Assembly (NCBI GenBank): GCA_033557685.1
Contig: JAWQRN010000465.1
Location: 1-29,268 of the forward strand
DNA: 29,268 nt
DNA from: Sperchopsis tessellata
Taxonomy: Eukaryota > Arthropoda > Insecta > Coleoptera > Hydrophilidae
Direction of reading: 5' to 3'
Part shown: one piece after another, positions 9,289-18,141 of the stretch
How positions within the stretch are numbered: position 1 is the first letter of the stretch
Layout of the letters: each line of letters begins with the position of its first letter
The notes under the pieces: generated by a model
What the model was told of the DNA's origin: nothing
Seen by the model: the letters and a program-made list of their open reading frames with translations, nothing else
The model's database searches: none
Translations under genes and position numbers: made by a program

Positions 9289-9480
9289 CTTAAAAAAAAG
9301 AGCCCATCTCATGCATCTTGGCACAGGATAGGTCATTTGTGTTCGGGTAAATTCTCTCTCGCCAGGATCAAGTCCATTATGACACGGACCACAAGTAAGT
9401 GAGGGTGGCAACGTCATCTATCCAAGTATGCAGAAGCCTATTTAACCACAAGCGAAGCGAACCGCTCTAACACCCCAGCT
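9289..9480. mobile_element. ~190-bp unidentified insert within the Tc1 transposase
   Basis: The transposase text stops after 'HITSKEEL' (minus strand, about 9481) and resumes with 'LTLKNAIMEEW' at about 9288, so the sequence between is foreign. It is GC-richer than its surroundings and has an A-run (CTTAAAAAAAAG) at its left end, which could be the tail of a short retroposed (SINE-like) element read on the minus strand only if T-rich, so orientation is unclear. No coding sequence and no RNA polymerase III boxes I would trust. Confidence 0.5.
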
Positions 9481-9656
9481 CTTCTTTACTTGTGATGTGC
9501 TTTCTAATTTTTCTATCTAAATATTCCCACAAATGCTCTATAAGGTTTAAACCAGGCGACTAGGATGGTGAAAAGTTGGTTTGGAACATTATAAAGCAAC
9601 CACTACCGTGCAACCAGAGGCGTGTTCCTACCAAGACGTAATTTTTCCACACTAGG

Positions 9657-9664
9657 TAGTAAAT
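9657..9664. repeat. Left target-site duplication of the R1-clade insertion
   Basis: TAGTAAAT, repeated at 11058-11065 just after the poly(A) tail of the R1-clade element. The match can be extended to AGG(A)TAGTAAAT with a one-base difference. It marks where the element entered the Tc1 transposase. Confidence 0.75.
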
Positions 9665-10155
9665 AATAAAGAGAATGCCGAACGGCACTTAAAAAGGCAA
9701 TAAAGGAATCGAAAAAAATAGCGTGAAAGGCACTTTATGAGGAAATAGACAAAGGGGAATGGGTTACAAAATAGTTACAGGGAAATCTGGACTGCATTCA
9801 ACACGGCCCCCTGGACCGGCATTATCTAGAAATTACGAGAGAGGCAGACAACTCTATATATAGTAAAGAAAATATGTAGTTACCTAGAGGAGAGAAAAAT
9901 ACTAATAGGAGCACACCAAATGATGGACATAGCTTGCGGGGTCCCGCAGGGCTCTGTACTGGGACCCCCACTCTGGAATATATATTATGACGGAGTATTG
10001 AGAGAAATTATGCCGCACGAAACTACACTAATCGGTCATACTGGCAGACAGGAGAAGCCTAAAGACAGACAGCTTTAAAGTGGGACACATAATGATAACT
10101 AAACAAACTAGTCTTAAATACCTGAGAATCACATTTGTACATAACATGAATATGG

Positions 10156-10515
10156 GTGCACATCAAGGGAGTAACGGCGAGGGCTGTTAAAGAGCCGGCT
10201 AATGCTGAACATTTGAAGTCCGAGATAGGGTCAAGGAAAGTTATCTGCAGTATAGTAAACTCCATACTATTATACGGAGCTCCTGCATGGAACGAGTGGG
10301 TTAAAAGAGCGAAATATAGGAGCGCCTTAGAAAAACACCAAAGGAAAATAACCGTTAAACTAGCGAGCGCCTGCAGGACTGCCTCTACAAAAGCCATACA
10401 AGTGGTAGCCCGAACTACACCCAAACATCTGCTTGCACTAGAGCGTACCTACGAAAAACAAGCAAACAGAAGGGAACAAAAAGCGAGGGCTAGAGAAATG
10501 ACTCTACAAAGATGA
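10156..10515 (+). pseudogene. R1-clade RT C-terminal domain (thumb/connection)
   Basis: A 119-codon open piece of the R1-clade protein. It carries 'HIKGVTARAVKEPANAEHL', 'ICSIVNSILLYGAPAWNEW' and 'ITVKLASACRTASTKAIQVV', matching the family's 'S-(I/V)-L-L-Y-G-A-P-x-W' and 'A-L-R-V-x-S-A-Y-R-T-V-S' segments. Its C-terminal end is highly charged and stops at 10513-10515. The text continues after the stop in another frame. It is a segment of the reverse transcriptase/DNA-binding C-terminal region, not a complete protein. Confidence 0.88.
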
Positions 10516-10599
10516 GAAGAGGAATGGGTACAGAAGAGAGTCCACTGCGGAGTGGACAAAGACACTTATCCCAGAAGTAACACCTTGGATGACATGGTG

Positions 10600-10847
10600 A
10601 AGTTGGTTACTATTTGACCCAGTTCCTAACTGGTTGCTTTGGCACCTACGTGTGCAGATTCAAAATAATCCAAAGTGAGGACTGCACATACTGCGGGCAA
10701 CGGGACACTCCTGAACACACGAAGTTGTACTGTAACAGATGGCATGAAATAAGACGAGAGGCTGCAGAGGAAATCGGAGGCGAACTAACAAAGGAGAATA
10801 TAGTAGAACACATGTTGAAGAGTGAAAGAAAATGGAAGACTATTTAA
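10600..10847 (+). pseudogene. R1-clade C-terminal zinc-knuckle segment
   Basis: End of the R1-clade ORF2. 'YLTQFLTGCFGTYVCRFKI' corresponds to the conserved 'T-Q-(F/L)-L-T-G-H-G-x-F', with the His lost. A CCHC zinc knuckle follows intact: 'CTYCGQRDTPEHTKLYC' at about 10683-10733, placed as in R1-clade proteins where it helps hold target DNA. The frame ends at 10847, about 200 bp before the A-tail; the interval is the element's 3' UTR. Confidence 0.88.
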
Positions 10848-11057
10848 ACTGCAATTGCCAAATTACTGAGAAGGAAGGATGAAGAGGAAAGAGTTAGATA
10901 AACAAGGTATAGGTCCCAATGAAGTAATACCGCAAGGTGATTCCGCTGGGATCCATGAAACTGAGGAGGTGTTTTAGTCATTAGGAGTCGAACACTTCCC
11001 ATGTAACTAGGCACGGCGGGCCCAAAGAGGGTTTCCCCTCCTCCAAAAAAAAAAGGA

Positions 11058-11065
11058 TAGTAAAT
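11058..11065. repeat. Right target-site duplication of the R1-clade insertion
   Basis: TAGTAAAT immediately after the A-tail and a few bases; the partner is at 9657-9664. Beyond it the Tc1 transposase text resumes on the minus strand. Confidence 0.75.
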
Positions 11066-11535
11066 GGCTTTAAGAATATCTAAATACACTCATCGATCCA
11101 AGATTTGATCTATAAATAAAACAATACTAAAACAGAGCCTGCTCCATGTTTTACTGTTGGAATAGTATTATCAATATTCAGCTCTGTTCCACCTTTCCTC
11201 TATATTTTACATTCTCCTTTGCAACCAAAACTATTAAATTTACTTACATCAGTACACAAGACCATTTTCCAAAATTTAAAATCTTTTTTTTGTGGATCTT
11301 AGTAAAATCATTCCGTTTATGATGATTTTATTCACTAATAAAAGATTTTCTTTGAGGCACTCTTTTTCCATAAAACGTGCCTTATGGTTTCAGGATTAAT
11401 GTCCTTTTTCAATTCTTCTGTTATCATAGATGTGGAGTACATGTTTTTGGATTTTCGCTGATATTTTGTAAAACGAACCTTTCGTCTCTTTCACTTTAAG
11501 ATGTCCTTTTCTAGGTTTATTGACAATTTCACCAG

Positions 11536-11540
<5 letters not shown>

Positions 11541-11575
<35 letters not shown>
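11541..11575. repeat. (TA)n microsatellite
   Basis: About 17 TA units within or at the 5' end of the antisense Tc1 transposase. It accounts for the 'IYIYIY' run in the minus-strand frame there. The transposase text cannot be followed beyond it. Confidence 0.95.
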
Positions 11576-11577
<2 letters not shown>

Positions 11578-12202
11578 GTATTTGATCGCGTAATTTGCTA
11601 CCCTGCGTATTTTGCACACACATTAGTACAAAAATTTAAAACAGATGAAAACCTTCCTCACTTACACTCACTCACGCTCACTTTCCATCCCTCATTGAGA
11701 TGTACTGCCCAGAGTCACCTCGACATATCTAGACATTTCAAGAAGACTTTGTAAGACAATATATAAGCAACCAGTTCCACTGCCGAGGAATTCAGACTAC
11801 CAAGTCAATAACCAAGTTCAATGAATGTTACTTGCCACGACAAAGTATTTGGATAATTAACATACTCGCTATCAAATAATTTTTTCAGAAACACTAAACC
11901 TAAACATGTTTAGTATTTCCATTTACCCTCGCTCTATAAACATTCCATGTGTAGTGCATTGATGAAGCCTTTGTTGGATCAGCGCAGTTTCTTTATCATA
12001 AAATATTTTCAATGTATGGGTCCATCAACCCCTTTTACCTAGTGTAATTGATGTTATTTGTCTTTTGCTTTATAAGTATTTTAACTTAAGGGCTGTCTAG
12101 TGTTTTGTCATTACCTATGAGACCTCGCAACATTAAGTTTCGCACACCTGTTGAATGCACGTTTGGCTTTCCTTCATAATCATTATCTACAGATGGTTTA
12201 AA
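11576..12202. other. Unassigned stretch, possibly the body of a decayed element
   Basis: No coding motif. It includes a phrase after the TA run with 'GATCGCGTAATTTGC' and a TATATAAG at about 11760-11767 followed by 'CAGTTCCACTGCC', reminiscent of a promoter of a retroelement. Nothing is firm enough to name. Confidence 0.3.
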
Positions 12203-12265
12203 TTTTTAAGTTCTGATCCTATGTAGATGACAACAAATTTTGTCGAAACGTTGATGAATAAAAAA
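12203..12265 (+). other. Penelope-like 3' hairpin relic with AATAAA
   Basis: Sequence 'GATGACAACAAATT' runs directly into 'TTGTCGAAACGTTGATG' and then AATAAA (12257-12262). GACAA (12229-12233) pairs with TTGTC (12240-12244) around a six-base loop, flanked by GATGA and CGAAACG. 'GATGA-stem-CGAAACG' followed by a nearby AATAAA is characteristic of the terminal regions of insect Penelope-like elements, and is related to the hammerhead ribozyme core (CUGAUGA...GAAA). The leading C and U of the core are changed here, so self-cleavage is unlikely. No Penelope coding sequence is visible next to it. Confidence 0.45.
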
Positions 12266-12917
12266 AGCTTATTTATAAAATCTTTCATCTTATTGATAAC
12301 CACTGGCCTATTCTGATAGTTGAATCTCTACTTTATATAAATTAATAGGGTGAAAGGTCGATAGAAAAGGAACTAGTAATCCTTTGTTTGATTTTCAAAA
12401 ACTGTAAAAATAAGCAATATTTTAGTTAATGTATAAAAGTTAGGTTATTATTTACTTACAAAAATGTGGATAATACTTGTAGATGTTATAGCAATGAAAA
12501 ACACAACAAATTAGATAAATTAGTTGTTATAAAAACATTCACAGCAAAGTAAAACAGAGCAAATAAACTATTTGATATAATACACTCATAATTTTGTAAA
12601 TATATTATAAATATGGTATAATAAAATTCCCTATATGATAGTTGTTAAAACAAATGGTATATTTATTTGGTTGGTCTATAGATACAGGAGACAGAGGGTT
12701 TGAACCATTCCTGTCATTATTATTGTTGATAAAATTTAGAAGGTAAGTGTAGGTGCCGCTAAGATACTCAATATCTTTTTTTTGTGTTCATTTTGTTATG
12801 TTTTATTTCATTTATTAAGCATATATCAATAAATTGTCTTTTTTGTTCATTCTTTTCTATCTCAAGACCCTTGGCACCACCATAGTCAGCCTCGTGTTTG
12901 TTATCATTCATGAGTAT
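12266..12917. other. AT-rich stretch without recognisable feature
   Basis: About 650 bp of AT-rich sequence between the Penelope-like tail and the LTR. I see no coding frame of note. A short GGTTTGAACC near 12699 resembles an internal polymerase III box but lacks a partner. Confidence 0.4.
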
Positions 12918-13263
12918 TGTTACATAATTAGGGTAGAGTAGTTATGTCACTGGACGTATAGACCGCACCATATGTTTCGAAGTGATCATGCCACCCACTA
13001 GTCTAGAAAGACGGCGAACTCTCCTATTACAGTCTCACGGGAAGTCGCTCGTGAATTCTGGATTCTTCAAGGAGCATTGTTGCCTGCATATAAAAGCGGA
13101 GAGCGAGTGAGAGCGATTCTGTCAGTCGATAGCCTGTATGCATAGCCATTTTAAGTACAGTTGTATAATTTATCATAGTTTTAAATTTAATTTAAACTAA
13201 ATACTTTAAATAAATACATTTTAAACTTGTGTTGTTAGCAGACACACTAAATAGTTAAAAACA
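12918..13263 (+). repeat. Probable 5' LTR of a gypsy-type element
   Basis: The region begins with TGTTACATAATTAGG and ends near an ACA (13244 or 13263), as LTRs do, and lies directly upstream of a gag gene. It contains a clear core promoter: TATAAAAG at 13089-13096 and an arthropod-type initiator TCAGT at 13122-13126, with AATAAA-like signal near 13209. It is GC-richer than the flanks. No primer-binding site with the usual TGG start is evident directly after it, and no 3' LTR is present in the window, so the right boundary is approximate. Confidence 0.6.
13089..13126 (+). promoter_or_regulatory. LTR core promoter (TATA box and initiator)
   Basis: TATAAAAG at 13089-13096 followed 33 bases later by TCAGT, which fits the spacing of an RNA polymerase II TATA box and insect initiator. 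Transcription would run into the gag at 13303. Confidence 0.65.
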
Positions 13264-13302
13264 TAGTGTCTGATAAATGAAAATAAGATCAACTAGGAAA
13301 AA

Positions 13303-14330
13303 ATGGTGGACCCTGAACAGAAAACCGAAGAACCAATGAACATGAATCAAATTCTGCTAATATTCTAGAACATTCTAAAAGTTAAGAAAACCAGAAGTCA
13401 AAATAGAACAGAAGCTTGCAGAAAAGTCTAGAAAGTAAACTAGAAGATCATTCCAGAAGAACTGAAGAAAACTCTAGATCATTTAAAACAAAAATAGAAC
13501 AGAAGCTTTAAGAACATTCTAGAATGAAGAAAATTCTAGAAGTTTAGAAAGTAAATTAGAAAAACACTCCAGATTGTTTCAAGAAAATTCTAGAATGTTT
13601 GAGACAAAAATCGACCAGAGGCTGGAAGAAAGTTCTAAAAGTTTTAAAATTAAACTAGACAATTCCAGATTGATTCTAGAAAATTCCAGAATATTTCGAG
13701 ACAAAAGTTGAACAGAGGCTGGTAGAAAATTCTAGTAATTTGGAAATCAAACTTGAAGAAAATTCAATAATGATGAAACCTAGAAATGAAAAGATGGGAA
13801 AGAAAATACAAGCTCTCAGTGAAGAGTATGGAACCTTGAAAGGAGACACTGAAATGTTCACAAAGAAACCATTCACTACTGCATTACAGACGACTGGCCA
13901 GATATGCCCAAATATGATGGAACATCTTCATGGACATTTTTTAAGATGTAATTCGAAATGGCTGCAGAATACAATCTTATCATGGCGTTACAAGGTCAGG
14001 CACTGTACACCCTGCACAATACTTCCAAGAACAGCAAAGGGAACTTCGAAACTTTGACACAGGCCCTAGAATCAAGGTTTGGGGACTACCACTTGAAGCC
14101 CATGTGCCAAGCCCAACTAATGGTACGGAAACGAAAGAGTGTGGAATCATTGCTAGAATATGCAGCCTACATTGATAAACTCACCAGACTTAGCTACAGA
14201 TATCTACAAGAAGATGCCATGTCTGTAATCGGTCAACATGTTTGTTAGCAGCCTTATATACCAGAAAATATCCCTAGCATTCCAGAAGGGCCCGCAACAA
14301 AACATGTGGGAAGCCGTGGATGTATCTTTC
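13303..14330 (+). pseudogene. Gag of an Osvaldo/Ulysses-like gypsy element (decayed)
   Basis: Gag structural protein. The start 'MVDPEQKTEEPMNMNQ' at 13303 is the first ATG after the LTR. From about 13380 to 13760 the text is a series of decayed coiled-coil repeats (units such as 'FETKVEQRLVENSSNLEIKL'). The capsid-like core follows from about 13890: 'WPDMPKYDGTSSWTFF', a TAA in place of a Gln codon, 'FEMAAEYN', a short deletion, then 'ALQGQALYTLHNTSK', 'LTQALESRFGDYHLKP' and 'VESLLEYAAYIDKLTRLSY'. This follows the gag pattern 'KYDG...W..F...FE..A..N' known in Osvaldo/Ulysses-type elements. Stop at 14246-14248; further decayed text continues. No zinc knuckle was found. Confidence 0.85.
13395..13765 (+). 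repeat. Degenerate ~33-codon coiled-coil repeats in Gag
   Basis: The phrase 'AAAATAGAACAGAAGCTT' and its variants recur at about 13401, 13491, 13606 and 13703, each followed by a GAAAATTCTAGAA-like phrase. Spacing is about 91, 115 and 97 bp, centred on 99 bp (33 codons) with indels. The translated unit has a heptad-like pattern of L/F/I with Glu, Lys, Ser and Asn, suggesting an elongated coiled coil at the Gag N-terminus. Confidence 0.75.
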
Positions 14331-14639
14331 AAATTTGAAGCTGTACATAACTGATACACAGGGAAGTACATACGAGAAGTGACAACGGAAGTAGCACCAG
14401 TTCAGGAAGCTGAAATCTATGAAGTGCATACCCACAAAAGAAATTTAAAGAACTTGAAGTGCAACAGGGGTGGACAAGAGGAGCTTAGTCGCAAAAATTG
14501 TTGAGGGTGAGTCGAGCCCTCTGGAAGGTTCATGAAAATCAGGTACCGAAAACTGCCAACACTAGGGAGCATGTGTAAGAAGCTCCAAAATATCCAGAAT
14601 ACAGCATTATGTGAAAAGTCTTGTTAATAATGAAAGTAT

Positions 14640-14911
14640 TGGGAAGAAAAGGTGCCAGTTCACGATAAGGAAAAGGTTACAAACCTATATGTTCGAACAG
14701 CTAATGTTGATAAAATTTTAGTTCATGGAAGAGTGAAGGCTTGTATAACGCTGGAAAGCTATTCCATGGGTCAACTGATGATTTTGGTGATTTTACTGAA
14801 GCAATCCTCGGGTTGGATTTTATGAGCCGTCATGGAGCTATTATTGATGTGAAGGAGAAGCTACTGAAAATAGGAAACGAAGAAACGAGTTTGAACCTGG
14901 ATCTAAGCTAA
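14640..14911 (+). pseudogene. Aspartic protease C-terminal end of the same element
   Basis: 'DDFGDFTEAILGLDFMSRHG' followed by 'AIIDVKEKLLKIGNEETSL' (about 14785-14900) matches the second half of Ty3/gypsy proteases, where 'ILGLDFL' supplies the conserved hydrophobic-hydrophobic-G pattern. The N-terminal half with the D-(T/S)-G active site is not recognisable; the segment before it (from about 14690) is frameshifted. After 14911 no RT follows, so the element is cut off here. Confidence 0.7.
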
Positions 14912-15559
14912 ACATTGTGCGCCTTCTACTTATCGATGGTGTCACGATCTAGCTATGACTGAAAAAATAAACCAAGCTAAGGCTGAAAAGAAAATGTTTA
15001 CTTTTTAATGCAATTTTGTTTCCTTTATCATAATCAATAATTATCATTTCATATAAACATCAATAAATATATCATGCTTCTTAATTCCAAAATAAATGTA
15101 TTCACTAGTCCTCATGCTTCTAAAATCAGAAATAAATCTTTTCACTAATCCTAAATGTCATTCACACACTCACACTTTATTCTGTAGTTTTAAGTCTGAA
15201 GATCGGATCAGTTGTGCAGCAGGAATTATAATAATAAGCTTTAAAGAAGTTCCTACAGTATTCGAAATATATTTATTTCTACCTAGACTCACCTCATTAT
15301 TGGAAAACATACTTTTATTTCACCTATAAGATTAGATCATCACATTTATATACCAAGCTTTGCTTGTCACATTAGAGTATATTTCTATATGCTCCTCTGG
15401 CAAATGTAGCAGTAGTGTTGTTCTTCTGTGAGCCTATCAGTCTGATCTTAGCTATTTTTCTCAAAGTATATATAGCCAGAGTCATGTCCAACACTTAATT
15501 ATCGTTGTATATGAATACTGATTCAGTAGTAGAATTGTTAAAACATACATTTTACATAC
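14912..15559. other. Host intron sequence, no recognisable feature
   Basis: AT-rich sequence between the end of the gypsy fragment and the host exon at 15560. A 77-codon plus frame (15096-15329) has no motif. Confidence 0.45.
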
Positions 15560-15762
15560 CTTATTTCTGCTTTGCTTTTGTTCGGTTGTATCTGGTTTCA
15601 TACATAATATATTTTCATCACTGCCACTATCAATGCTTTCTTCACAGTTGGAACCTTGACTACAAAGAGAAGTCATTATTCCCATTGATGAACTAACAAG
15701 GATATCTTCTCCGATTCGTCTACAATTTGGAACTTGATTAAAACCAGGCGTATCTTCACCAC
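15560..15762 (-). CDS. Host gene, internal exon (predicted)
   Basis: Predicted 203-bp exon on the minus strand with strong splice sites: acceptor 'CTTAATTTTAG' ending at 15763 and donor AATAAG|GTATGTAAAA at 15560/15559. It supplies 67 full codons with no stop: it starts 'GEDTPGFNQVPNCRRIGEDI', includes 'MTSLCSQGSNCEESIDSGSD' and ends 'TTEQKQSRNK'. Phase 1 at entry matches the exon at 17873-18141; phase 0 at exit matches 3754-3933. The Ser/Asp/Glu-rich composition suggests a flexible, possibly phosphorylated region. Family not recognised. Confidence 0.65.
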
Positions 15763-17872
15763 CTAAAATTAAGAATGTGTTAGATAAAAAATGTAACTTA
15801 TATGTTACTGTTTCTTCAGAGTGGTTATAATAACATAAAATATCTAAAGCTGCTTGACCTACAAATTATACTAGTAAATCATTAATATTTCAATCATAAA
15901 CCTAAATTATACTAGTAAATCATTAATATTTCAATCATAAACCTATGTGTGCCATTTTTGCTTGCAGAACTTCACAGCTTCTGAATTAATACACGATTCA
16001 ACTTACAAAGGTTGTCGTATGTTATATAACATTTTTTGTTGTTAAGAATCCTATTAAGTCTAAATTGAATTTATTTTGGGGACGCTGTCATAGGCTAATG
16101 GTACAACTGCTAATTAATGTTTATATATCCATAAAGTCCATAAATTGGGTTCAGTATTATTGCTGCTTGAGGTAGTTTTTGTGGTATTCCCTGATACTTA
16201 ATGGAAAATATATTGCGTAATTTTCTAGTTCTTTTGATAATGTTTAGAAGAATTTAAGTGATGTTTAGTCGCATGAGTCGAAGAGGAAATTGGAAAGCAA
16301 AAATAACAGTTCAATGAAGTAAATTGTTTTGTGGTATTGCTGTAAATTGTTGTTACTACTACCATTTTGTAAAATTGTTATATTAGTGACTGGGTTGGAA
16401 CTATATTTTATTTCTTTCGGTGTAATGAAGTAATAATAAAGTTTATTTTAATTATTTACTTAATATCACTTTTAGAACTAATAAAATCCTTATACACTAG
16501 AATTATATTTTACCTAGTTTAAATGTAATCACATAAATGTGGTTTGTCTAGTTTTAAATATACATGTATGTGGCAGTATATAGTTTTAAAATTCATGTTT
16601 TATGTTCAGATTTAGTAGTTGTTAACAAATAAATGACTATGACTATAACAATGTGGCAATATATGATATAATGCTCTAAAAATATATAAACTTCTAAAGA
16701 ACTAATCAATCAATGAATTATTTAATTTTCGAAAAAACACATGGCTTTACAATATGTTGGGTGAACGGCTGGGTTAATACGGGAGTATTTTTAAACTGCA
16801 ACTGTATTGCAATTATTTTTTTAAAACAACAAAATCTAGACGTAAAATTAAGATACTATGCTAAAATTGCATGTGACATATATGGAGGCAGTAAGAAAAT
16901 TAATCCAAAAATTTAAATGTCTATTGGTACATTTAGCCTTAAAACATTTATAACAAATTAGTGGTGTAGTGCAAATGTTTATTCTAATATGCTACCTGTA
17001 GATGCAATAGACATGCTTCCCGGGAAAAATTAATTCAGGTTAACACAGGACGCCGAGAAAAAAATGTTTTTAAATGTTTATTCCTTATCACTAATTGATG
17101 CATTTATTTAAAGTAAAAGAATTATAAATACAAACTTGAATCTAATACCTGCAGAATATAAACCTATTAACTGGTCAAATCATTTGCTATGAATTTAATA
17201 AAAAAATTAATTCAAATAATCTGTCAAAAGTAGATGTTGGAATGTATCTGAAAAATATGAACTTAAGAATTTTATGTAAATTATTTATTTTACATAGCTT
17301 AAAACTGTGCTTTTTCTTCTTTCTTTCATATCCTGCCCGATACTATTTATCTTTGGATTATGGATGGTTCTGTTCATTTTTCACCTCTCAGATGGGTTAA
17401 TCAACTTGCACTCTAGTAAAACGTTCTTTATTTACAATCTTTGCTTATTTGGGCCCAGAATTATTAAAGGTGGGTAAATTACTGTCTGATCTTTGTAATT
17501 AACAACTTCGTAAATAAATCTAAAAAACCTTATTATATAACAATTATCTTATCTCTCCTAGGGAAGTACATACTGTTAATAAGAACTTATCATCGACAAG
17601 TAGAATTCTTGTAGACAAATACATGTATAACGTATTTCTACATTTTATAGATTAAATGAACCAAAGTTTTATTCAGCGTAAACACTTTGATTTGAGTCTA
17701 AATTTCTTTTTTGTTTTGTGTTGTTGACATCCTCTAACTGCATATACAGATTAATATTTGACATTTGAATTGAAATTTATTTAGATTAGCAATTATTATT
17801 GTTATGTAGTATGACTAGTAATAATTTATTGAAAATAACTGGAATGGCTAATAACTGTGAATGTAATTTTAC
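15763..17872. other. Host intron with a short perfect duplication
   Basis: About 2.1 kb of AT-rich intron. Apart from the 41-bp tandem duplication at 15863-15944 I see no TE protein, RNA gene or other feature. The 67-codon frame at 16713-16916 is Asn/Ile/Lys-rich and has no motif. Confidence 0.5.
15863..15944. repeat. Perfect tandem duplication, 2 x 41 bp
   Basis: Two identical, adjacent 41-bp copies (15863-15903 and 15904-15944), each starting AAATTATACTAGTAAATC and ending TCATAAACCT. Identity of the copies points to a recent event in an otherwise old, decayed neighbourhood, or to an assembly artefact. It lies about 100 bp upstream of the splice acceptor of the exon at 15560-15762 on the minus strand. 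Confidence 0.97.
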
Positions 17873-18141
17873 CTTCTGGTGACCTTCTCCATTTTGAATC
17901 TGTACTCATCCAAATATCAAAAGATTCTGATACTATTTTAGATATTTCAAAATTTATAGTAGAATCAAAACCATCACTTGCAGGTATTACGTCTTTAATC
18001 TCCTGTTCAACATTTGTGTCACTTTCCGATATAATTTTGTTAGCTTTAGTGTAAAATAATGGTTTTGACAAAGTCAATCCATCTTCTGTGTCAAGATCCT
18101 CTTGAAGTTCAGACACTAATGGATTCCCATTATCTGCATCA
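17873..18141 (-). CDS. Host gene, most upstream visible exon (predicted)
   Basis: Predicted 269-bp exon on the minus strand with acceptor 'CCATTATTCCAG' ending at 18142 and donor CAGAAG|GTAAAA at 17873/17872. It encodes about 89 residues without a stop: it begins 'SDADNGNPLVSELQEDLD', is acidic throughout, and ends with a distinctive 'FDIWMSTDSKWRRSPEG'. It enters in phase 2 and leaves in phase 1, which fits the exon at 15560-15762. The GTG where some frames would start is internal, so the protein extends further upstream, outside the window or in an exon I cannot see. Family not recognised. Confidence 0.65.

Larger units (their letters stand above)
9665..11057 (+). mobile_element. R1-clade non-LTR retrotransposon, 5'-truncated
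   Basis: 5'-truncated, internally deleted copy with an A-run (11045-11054) and flanking TAGTAAAT repeats. From the left: 'LKKAIKESKKIAW.ALYEEID' (linker before RT), 'LYIV...VVTYLEE'-like decayed text, then 'IACGVPQGSVLGPPLWNIYY' (RT motif B). The Y-A-D-D catalytic region is deleted: text jumps near 10020-10080 from 'LIGHTGRQE' to 'MITKQTSLKYL', equivalent to the later 'S-V-K-Y-L-G'. Two open pieces follow (separate entries). R1/LOA-type wording ('ILLYGAPAWNEWV') identifies the clade. R1 elements proper target 28S rDNA, but this copy sits in a transposon, so it belongs to a dispersed relative. Confidence 0.9.
9152..11540 (-). mobile_element. Tc1-like DNA transposon, interrupted twice
   Basis: Three minus-strand pieces form, in order, one Tc1-like transposase (DDE cut-and-paste enzyme). 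N-terminal to central piece, 11540-11066: 'EIVNKPRKGH' (the G-R-P-R linker region), 'EELKKDINPETIRHVLWKK' in a shifted frame, 'FWKMVLCTDVSKFNSFG' (first catalytic Asp with the usual Glu after it replaced) and 'PTVKHGAGSVLV'. The next piece, 9656-9481, gives 'LPSVEKLRLG', 'LLYNVPNQLF' and 'GLNLIEHLWEYLDRK', the region of the third acidic residue. The C-terminus, 9288-9152, reads 'LKNAIMEEWDSTP' and 'SHAHSIPKSLDAVIKLIGN'. The gaps are filled by an R1-clade element and a ~190-bp insert. Frameshifts and stops occur in every piece. Terminal inverted repeats were not located. Confidence 0.88.

Noticed and set aside
12675..12710. GGTTTGAACC resembling an RNA polymerase III B box, suggesting a tRNA or SINE.
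   Set aside because: No convincing A box at the right distance and no cloverleaf can be drawn.
16713..16916. 67-codon plus frame in the host intron.
   Set aside because: AT-driven composition, no motif, no splice context.
17857..18054. Plus-strand frame overlapping the 17.87-18.14 kb exon.
   Set aside because: The minus-strand frame has splice sites and phase consistency with other exons; the plus frame has neither.
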